Assembly: GCA_016303085.1 (NCBI GenBank)
Contig: JAEDMI010000150.1
Coordinates: forward strand, 1-6,138
Reading direction: 5' to 3'
Length of the DNA: 6,138 nt
Source of the DNA: Acetatifactor sp.
GTDB lineage: Bacteria > Bacillota > Clostridia > Lachnospirales > Lachnospiraceae
Of this stretch, positions 1-4,903 are shown piece after piece. Made by a program: the position numbers and the translations under genes. The notes below the pieces were generated by a model. That model saw only the letters and a program-made list of their open reading frames with translations. It was not told the origin of the DNA and did not search any database. The first letter of the stretch is position 1, and each line of letters starts with the position of its first letter.

Positions 1-766
1 ACTCTTCCATCTGGACTTCCCATTCGTCATACCAGTAGGGATATAGGCTTGGCGCTTTTATCAAAATCAGTTGAATGCCTTTGTCCTCACACAACTGAAC
101 CATTTTATCCAGATAGGAATACGCATTTTCTCCGAACCGGTAGTCAGCCAGAGGCTTGGCTTCCGGTATGTTCTCAGCCGCCTTCACATCCACCCTCATA
201 TAATAACCGTTATGTGAGACCTTCGGCACCTGAAACATATGCTCAAAGTCACCGGCCTGCAGTTCGCTCCATCTGGAATGATATCTGAGTATGGGGAACA
301 GATAATCCTCCAGATTTTCTCTGCCTGTCATAGATGCCTGAATTGCTCGTAGCTTTGAGGAGGACCATCTCATTCCCTCCAAAGACATCCTGTTGTATGC
401 TTCTTTCTGAGGCTCATTATACTTCATGGACAGGACATTGAACACTACCACCTCAGGTGTTTCATATCGGAGGGTATCCTCCAGCAGATAATACGACTGC
501 CAGATAAGCTGCTGTGCGCTTCCCCGTATATAACTGTGAATTCCGTACTCCTGCCACAAAACCGCAGGCGAAAAGTTTTCGTACACTTCACAGTCCCCGA
601 TAAAAATCACATCGTGTTCCTTGTCCTCCTCATAATATTCGGCAATGAGAGCACCCTCTATCACATCATCCACATACTTTGGCATCAACAGTCTCTGCAA
701 CAAATATAAACTGCAAATCACAATCAGAAAGGCGGCAATTCCTCTGCCATATTTTTTTACATTCAT
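1..766 (-). CDS. Membrane-anchored SGNH/DltD-like protein of a dlt-type operon (partial, C-terminus beyond left edge)
   Basis: 255 codons are open from the ATG at 766 to the window edge, with no stop. AAGGTGG lies 7 nt upstream, and the gene begins 18 nt after the MBOAT gene. Residues about 8-28 form one hydrophobic segment after a short basic N-terminus (MNVKKYGRG), which predicts a signal anchor with the rest outside the membrane. Residues 53-66 (VIFIGDCEVYENFSP region) match block I of SGNH/GDSL-type proteins (beta strand, then GDS, then an xxFxP turn), but the usual nucleophile Ser is Cys59. RGSAQQ at 81-86 and the strand EVVVFNV at 105-111 fit the next parts of that fold. The DxxH block with the other catalytic residues would lie past base 1. 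In dlt and alginate-acetylation systems such proteins (DltD, AlgJ/AlgX) work with an MBOAT partner to transfer the acyl group to an extracellular polymer. That role is inferred here from fold and position. Family assignment is fairly sure; activity is uncertain because of the Cys. Confidence 0.8.
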   Translation of the reverse strand, partial: MNVKKYGRGIAAFLIVICSLYLLQRLLMPKYVDDVIEGALIAEYYEEDKEHDVIFIGDCEVYENFSPAVLWQEYGIHSYIRGSAQQLIWQSYYLLEDTLRYETPEVVVFNVLSMKYNEPQKEAYNRMSLEGMRWSSSKLRAIQASMTGRENLEDYLFPILRYHSRWSELQAGDFEHMFQVPKVSHNGYYMRVDVKAAENIPEAKPLADYRFGENAYSYLDKMVQLCEDKGIQLILIKAPSLYPYWYDEWEVQMEE

Positions 767-773
767 CCGTGTA

Positions 774-780
774 CCACCTT
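774..780 (-). promoter_or_regulatory. Ribosome binding site of the SGNH/DltD-like gene
   Basis: AAGGTGG on the minus strand lies 7 nt before the ATG at 766, inside the 18-nt gap after the MBOAT stop codon. It fixes the start of the partial gene, and no better in-frame start lies upstream. Confidence 0.75.
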
Positions 781-784
781 TTCT

Positions 785-2377
785 CTAGAATTGATTGTAA
801 ATGAACTGGCTGGAATCATAACCGATTCCGTAAGCTCCCATCAACAGCACCACCAAAAACAGGCCATACCAGAGAATGAATTTGCCCCAGTAAGGCAGAC
901 TTGCAATCTTCTCTCTCACACTTCCGGTGCGTTGCAGCAGGCTTACCGCAATCAGAAGAAGCAGTCCACACAGCAGAATAAAATAATCCGTTACGGTCAA
1001 TCCGATGTTTAGCAGTGAACCGTCCCATAATATATTCCAGTTTCCCGCACTGAACATACTGCCGAACATGCGAAAAGTAAGAGGTACATCCCGGTAGCAG
1101 TCAAACAGACGCAGACAACTCATCAGCAAAACAGTTCTCACAACCTGGAACATGCTGAAGCCAAACTTACCATTCACATGAAACCTGTCATGGAATTTCT
1201 TGTAAAGAGGTTCAAGTTCCTGGGAGACCATAATCACCAGCCAGTTACCCAGCCCCCATGCTATAAAATTCCAGCTGGCGCCATGCCAGATGCCGGTGGC
1301 GAACCATACAACAAAGGAAGACAGATACACCGGTACTCTTTTACCGATTACCTCTCCAAAATGATTACGCGAAAACTTTGAAAGTTTTAGCATGGGTTTG
1401 CATACAGAAATGGGATAAAATATGTAATCCGTAAACCAGGAACCCATAGTAATATGCCATCTGTTCCAGTATTCCTTGATATTCTTGGAAAAATAGGGCC
1501 TTCTGAAGTTTTCCGTCACCTCGATACCCATGGTTTGAGCGATACCGATTGTTATGTCGATGCCGCCGGTAAAATCCGCATAAAGCTCCAGCGCATAGAA
1601 CAGCATACCCACAAATACATAGGCTCCATTGTAAATATCAGCCTCATGAATCAGTGTGTTGACGCCTGTCAGAATACGATCCGCAATTACAAGCTTTTTA
1701 AAGTATCCCCACAGAATACGCTGAAGTCCAAAGGAAAACGTCTTTCTGTCAAAAGGATGCTCCTGAAAGAGCATCTTCTTTAAATCTCCGAATCTGCTGA
1801 TTGGGCCTTGAATCAACTGTGGGAAAAAGGAAACAAACAGTGCAAAACGGAATACATTCTTCTCTGCCTCCACAGTTCCCCTGTAAACATCAATAATATA
1901 TCCCATTGCCTGAAAGGTATAAAAGGATATGCCCAGAGGTACAATCATGTCCACAAAGCTCAGTTCCCCGACGCTTCCCACTGCTTTTATCACAGAATTA
2001 ATGTTTGAGATTACAAAATTGGTATACTTCACCACCGCCAGAATACCAAGATTCAGCAACAGACAGGAAAGCGTCCATATCCATGTTCTGTGCTTAATTT
2101 TCGCTTTATAACTCTTTTTCTCTTCCTTGCTGAGATTCTCTTTCTGCTCACGCAAAAAAGAGGCACTCTTTTCCCGCAATGCCTCTATTTTTCTGCCTGC
2201 ATACCATGTGGTGAAAATAGTTAACGCAATATAAACACAGTATATCGGACTTGCCCAGAAATAGAACACAAAGCTGGCAAGCAACAGAACTTTCCACTGC
2301 CACTTTGCCGGAAGTATGTAATACAGCAGCAAAAGGATCAGCAGGAACTCCAAAAACCTATAGGATGTAAACAGCAT
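785..2377 (-). CDS. MBOAT-family membrane acyltransferase (DltB/AlgI type)
   Basis: 530 residues, the normal length for DltB/AlgI-type MBOAT proteins, with many hydrophobic segments from residue 10 to the C-terminus. Family signatures in order: GISFYTFQAMGYIIDVYRG (149-167), FFPQLIQGPISRF (184-196), NRWHITMGSWFTDYIFYP (305-322), and ATGIWHGASWNFIAWG (360-375) with the invariant MBOAT His365. It ends with the usual GYxxSxFIYNQF tail. In characterised relatives this protein takes the acyl or aminoacyl group from a carrier at the cytoplasmic face and passes it outward. Residues 61-98 form a long, strongly basic cytoplasmic-type loop (about 13 Lys/Arg against 6 Glu) that could contact the acidic carrier protein. 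The ATG lies 1 nt after the carrier-protein stop, with its ribosome binding site inside that gene, so the two are likely translationally coupled. The carrier and adenylation enzyme next door favour an aminoacyl (dlt-like) role over O-acetylation, which needs neither. Confidence 0.95.
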   Translation of the reverse strand: MLFTSYRFLEFLLILLLLYYILPAKWQWKVLLLASFVFYFWASPIYCVYIALTIFTTWYAGRKIEALREKSASFLREQKENLSKEEKKSYKAKIKHRTWIWTLSCLLLNLGILAVVKYTNFVISNINSVIKAVGSVGELSFVDMIVPLGISFYTFQAMGYIIDVYRGTVEAEKNVFRFALFVSFFPQLIQGPISRFGDLKKMLFQEHPFDRKTFSFGLQRILWGYFKKLVIADRILTGVNTLIHEADIYNGAYVFVGMLFYALELYADFTGGIDITIGIAQTMGIEVTENFRRPYFSKNIKEYWNRWHITMGSWFTDYIFYPISVCKPMLKLSKFSRNHFGEVIGKRVPVYLSSFVVWFATGIWHGASWNFIAWGLGNWLVIMVSQELEPLYKKFHDRFHVNGKFGFSMFQVVRTVLLMSCLRLFDCYRDVPLTFRMFGSMFSAGNWNILWDGSLLNIGLTVTDYFILLCGLLLLIAVSLLQRTGSVREKIASLPYWGKFILWYGLFLVVLLMGAYGIGYDSSQFIYNQF

Positions 2378-2378
2378 C

Positions 2379-2609
2379 TCAGTCCTCGTCCTCCAGCTGC
2401 TTAATCAGCTCGTATAATGCCTTCGCAGAGTTAAAGTTCTCCGGCAATATATGCTCGGCAGAAATCACCACATCAAATTGCTCGGCTATTTCCGAGATAA
2501 TCGAAATAATGTCGAAGGAGTCCAGAATTTTATCGTCAATCAGATGTTCCTCCTCCTCAAAGTTCACATCCGGGTGAAGTTCCTGCAAAATTTCCAATAA
2601 TTCTTCCAT
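2379..2609 (-). CDS. Small acyl/aminoacyl carrier protein (DltC-like)
   Basis: 76 residues, very acidic, the size of DltC and other discrete carrier proteins. The phosphopantetheine attachment motif is LDSF at 29-32 with Ser31, followed by the helix-II pattern IISIISEIAEQF. Carrier proteins commonly have DSL here, while DltC proteins have DSF, so this fits the dlt type. The C-terminus is an acidic LEDED tail. It should carry the activated amino acid as a thioester between the upstream adenylation enzyme and the downstream MBOAT protein. The start ATG has AGAGGT 5 nt upstream, 16 nt after the adenylation gene ends. No dedicated phosphopantetheinyl transferase is in the window, so a host enzyme would have to prime it. 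The family is confident; the cargo is not shown by this sequence. Confidence 0.93.
   Translation of the reverse strand: MEELLEILQELHPDVNFEEEEHLIDDKILDSFDIISIISEIAEQFDVVISAEHILPENFNSAKALYELIKQLEDED
2384..2394 (-). promoter_or_regulatory. Ribosome binding site of the MBOAT gene inside the carrier-protein coding end
   Basis: On the minus strand GGAGG (2390-2394) and GAGG (2384-2387) overlap the codons of the carrier protein's acidic LEDED tail. The second lies 6 nt before the MBOAT ATG at 2377. With only 1 nt between stop and start, ribosomes finishing the carrier gene can restart at once, so translational coupling is likely. Confidence 0.7.
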
Positions 2610-2614
2610 GATTT

Positions 2615-2620
2615 ACCTCT
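2615..2620 (-). promoter_or_regulatory. Ribosome binding site of the carrier-protein gene
   Basis: AGAGGT on the minus strand lies 5 nt before the ATG at 2609, in the 16-nt gap after the adenylation gene's TAA. Confidence 0.7.
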
Positions 2621-2625
2621 TTCTC

Positions 2626-4143
2626 TTATTTTGTTTTCTCCTGATGATTCTTCATCAGAGTTACTCTGTCAATCTTCCCGTTTGCAGTAAATGGCATCTG
2701 CTCCAACTTTCTGACATAGTTGGGAATCATATATCTGGGAAGCTTATCCTTCAGCAGTGCAATCAGTTCCTTCTCCTCTATATCCCCAACATAGTATAGC
2801 ACAATTTTACCATTCTGCCCATCATAGATACAACCCGATATTTTCACATTGTCAAGCATATTGACATTTACTTCTATCTCGCCCAGTTCTATACGGTGTC
2901 CCATATGCTTTATCTGATAATCCTTACGGGATACAAAGATAAGTTCCCCATATTCATTGTACCGTCCCAAATCACCTGTGCGGTATATCAATTCCGGATA
3001 GGCTGTATTCAAAGGGTTCTGTACAAACACCTCGCTCGTCTTTTCAAAATTATTGTAATATCCAAGGGTTAATGACGTTCCCCGAATGCAGATTTCACCT
3101 GTTTCTCCCTGCCCGGCAAGTGTATTATCCTCTTTCAGCAGCAAAATTTCCGTATTTGCAAAGGGTCTTCCGATAGGAATAGCCTCGTCCAATTCAAACT
3201 CTCTCTCAACCTTGTAATAGCAGCACATGCCTGTTCCTTCCGTAGGTCCGTAGAGATTGGTAAATTTTGCCTCCGGCAGCACCTCTCGCCATCTGTTAAA
3301 TTGCTTTATGGGAAAGACCTCGCTCCCGAAAGCAATTGTATGAAGGTATTGCGGAACCACTGTTTTAAAAGTGTTAAAAGCCGAAATCATTGTCAGCGCA
3401 GATACCACCCAGCATATTGTGTTAATATGATACTCGTTCAGGAATTCCACCAGCTTCACAGGCATCATAAACTTTTCCTTGGGAATCAGATATGTTGTGG
3501 CACCATACTTTAATGTGGGATAAAGTTCTTTCAGACAGGCATCAAAATAAAGCGGCGTCTGATTGCCGAACACAGTATTTTCATCAAACTCAAGAACCTC
3601 GGACAGATGTTCAATGTAATCCAGCACCGAGCGATGACAGGCAGCTACTCCTTTGGGTATCCCTGTTGACCCGGAGGTAAATACCACATAGATGGGATCC
3701 GTATCTATGGCTTTAGCATGAATTTCCCGCAACGCGTCATCATCAATCTTTGTTCCGCAAATTTCATCGTACAGAACAATTTCCGCTTTATATGAAAACG
3801 TTTCCGCCAGCTTTGCGGTCCGCTCATCACAGAGAATAATCTCCGGCTTCAGATTTTCCAAAATCAGGTCAATACGAACACGGGGCATCTCTTCATCAAT
3901 CGGCACATAGAAACATCCTCCCCTGACCACACCAAAAAAAGCCGTCACCTCTTTTGGATGCTTATTCATAAATACTACAACCGGCTTCTTGTATATACTC
4001 TTTTGATGAAGCCATGTTCCGATTGCTCTGCTGGCTCTGTCCACCTCCGAGAAGGTCATTTCGTCGGTTCCGTTCGAAAAGGCCGTCTTTTCCGGTACTC
4101 TTACAACCGTTTCATCCAAATAGTCCAGTACATTATTCTGCAT
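2626..4143 (-). CDS. Stand-alone amino-acid adenylation enzyme (DltA/NRPS A-domain type)
   Basis: 505 residues from the ATG at 4143, the usual length of DltA. This start was preferred over an in-frame TTG at 4152 because AGAAAGG sits about 10 nt before the ATG but only 1 nt before the TTG. All adenylation core motifs are present: FTSGSTGIPKG (A3, 155-165), NLYGPTEGTG (A5, 296-305), GETGEICIRG (A6, 346-355), YRTGDLGR (A7, 387-394), GHRIELGEIEV (A8, 415-425) and NGKIDR (A10, 488-493) with the catalytic Lys490. Asp201 in YFDACLKEL is the residue that binds the substrate amino group in amino-acid-activating A domains, so an amino acid rather than a fatty acid is the likely substrate. There is no condensation or fused carrier domain; the next gene supplies the carrier. 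By hand alignment the pocket differs from DltA (Lys205 in place of a hydrophobic residue, Gly273 near the DltA pocket Cys), so a D-alanine label is not safe. It probably adenylates the amino acid and loads it on the carrier. Confidence 0.93.
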   Translation of the reverse strand: MQNNVLDYLDETVVRVPEKTAFSNGTDEMTFSEVDRASRAIGTWLHQKSIYKKPVVVFMNKHPKEVTAFFGVVRGGCFYVPIDEEMPRVRIDLILENLKPEIILCDERTAKLAETFSYKAEIVLYDEICGTKIDDDALREIHAKAIDTDPIYVVFTSGSTGIPKGVAACHRSVLDYIEHLSEVLEFDENTVFGNQTPLYFDACLKELYPTLKYGATTYLIPKEKFMMPVKLVEFLNEYHINTICWVVSALTMISAFNTFKTVVPQYLHTIAFGSEVFPIKQFNRWREVLPEAKFTNLYGPTEGTGMCCYYKVEREFELDEAIPIGRPFANTEILLLKEDNTLAGQGETGEICIRGTSLTLGYYNNFEKTSEVFVQNPLNTAYPELIYRTGDLGRYNEYGELIFVSRKDYQIKHMGHRIELGEIEVNVNMLDNVKISGCIYDGQNGKIVLYYVGDIEEKELIALLKDKLPRYMIPNYVRKLEQMPFTANGKIDRVTLMKNHQEKTK

Positions 4144-4153
4144 ATTTATCAAG

Positions 4154-4160
4154 CCTTTCT
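4154..4160 (-). promoter_or_regulatory. Ribosome binding site that decides the adenylation-gene start
   Basis: AGAAAGG on the minus strand overlaps the TAG stop of the racemase gene. It lies 10 nt before the ATG at 4143 and immediately before an in-frame TTG at 4152. Spacing favours the ATG. Confidence 0.6.
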
Positions 4161-4875
4161 ATTGTGTAATCAGATGTCGAAACCTCTCATCAAATCTGCC
4201 GCACTCCTGTACCGCCCTTCCGGACAGCACTTCCATCACATCCAGATACCCTGCCGGCAGCCGGAAATCTCTTTTCAGCAGAGACAGCTCCGTACAGCCC
4301 AGCAGATTGACTTGGGCTCCCTCAGCAAACAATTCTTCTCCAACCCGGATGAGTTCATCTATGTTTCCCTTCTCGCCTGACTTTATCTGGCGATATATCA
4401 GTTCCATAATCATCCGCTGGGACTCCTCACACGGATTTACGGTTGCAATCCCATAGCGGCTGAATACATCAGGAAACAGTTCGCTTTGTACGGTACCGTC
4501 CGTAGCCATGATGCCGACTTTATCCACACCCGCCTCTTTCAAATATTCCGCTGTCTCCCTCACCGCATGCAAAACCTTGACACCGATGCCCTTCTCCAAT
4601 TCCCCGTGAAAATAATGTGCCGTAATACAGGGAATTGCAATCATCTCAGCACCCATTTCCTTTAATTCCAGACCAATATCAATCATCTCATGTACCGGAT
4701 TTTCCTGACTCAAACCCAGAATATACCTTGTTCGGTCAGGAATTGACGGCTTACTGTGCATCAGAATTTCCATATGCTCCTGATCACTCTCCGCCCTGCT
4801 CATTCGTGTCAAAAGATATAAAAAATATGTAGTCGCCATAGGACCCAGTCCGCCGATAATTCCCAGTTTCTTCAT
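4159..4875 (-). CDS. Aspartate/glutamate racemase-family protein
   Basis: 238 residues, the standard length for this cofactor-independent two-cysteine racemase family (aspartate racemase branch). N-terminal glycine-rich strand-turn IIGGLGPMAT at 6-15; SIPDRT at 44-49, a family motif for substrate carboxylate contact; first catalytic cysteine Cys83 in IPCITAHYF (81-89); ATDGTVQS at 124-131; second catalytic cysteine Cys194 in LLGCTELSLL (191-200). The two cysteines invert the alpha-carbon by proton removal and return. The residue after Cys83 is Ile where most relatives have Asn (PCNTAH), which may alter substrate choice. No signal peptide: cytoplasmic. The ATG has AAGGAG 5 nt upstream, and the gene lies 28 nt after the transglutaminase-like gene and 15 nt before the adenylation gene. 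Its place in the operon suggests it makes the D-amino acid that the next enzyme activates (inference). The exact substrate (Asp, Glu or another) cannot be read from sequence. Confidence 0.92.
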   Translation of the reverse strand: MKKLGIIGGLGPMATTYFLYLLTRMSRAESDQEHMEILMHSKPSIPDRTRYILGLSQENPVHEMIDIGLELKEMGAEMIAIPCITAHYFHGELEKGIGVKVLHAVRETAEYLKEAGVDKVGIMATDGTVQSELFPDVFSRYGIATVNPCEESQRMIMELIYRQIKSGEKGNIDELIRVGEELFAEGAQVNLLGCTELSLLKRDFRLPAGYLDVMEVLSGRAVQECGRFDERFRHLITQ

Positions 4876-4880
4876 TTGCG

Positions 4881-4886
4881 CTCCTT
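4881..4886 (-). promoter_or_regulatory. Ribosome binding site of the racemase gene
   Basis: AAGGAG on the minus strand lies 5 nt before the ATG at 4875, within the 28-nt gap downstream of the transglutaminase-like gene. The gap is too short to hold a convincing promoter or terminator, and I see no hairpin in it. Confidence 0.75.
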
Positions 4887-4903
4887 ACTGTTCCCTCAAG
4901 GCT

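Noticed and set aside
49..288. 79-codon plus-strand open frame near the left edge
   Set aside because: The minus strand here is continuous with the SGNH/DltD-like gene, which has a start, ribosome binding site and family motifs.
1454..1783. 109-codon plus-strand open frame
   Set aside because: It is the reverse-strand shadow of the MBOAT core, including conserved motifs that fix the minus-strand frame.
785..4143. A standard D-alanine dltABC(D) operon
   Set aside because: Gene order is A-C-B-D-like rather than the usual A-B-C-D, an Asp/Glu racemase is inserted upstream, and the adenylation pocket differs from DltA. Calling the genes dltA, dltB and dltC would overstate the evidence.
2626..4143. 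Fragment of a nonribosomal peptide synthetase making a secondary metabolite
   Set aside because: The enzyme is a complete stand-alone adenylation protein with a separate carrier and no condensation or thioesterase domain; the MBOAT and SGNH-like neighbours indicate surface modification.
4144..4152. In-frame TTG start giving a 508-residue adenylation enzyme
   Set aside because: The ribosome binding site AGAAAGG ends only 1 nt before the TTG, too close, while the ATG at 4143 has a workable 10-nt spacing.
3958..4380. 140-codon plus-strand open frame across the racemase/adenylation junction
   Set aside because: It is antisense to two well-supported genes; the translation resembles no family and has no convincing ribosome binding site.
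4876..4903. Promoter or terminator between the transglutaminase-like gene and the racemase
   Set aside because: Only 28 nt, with a ribosome binding site but no hairpin plus T-run and no room for a full promoter.
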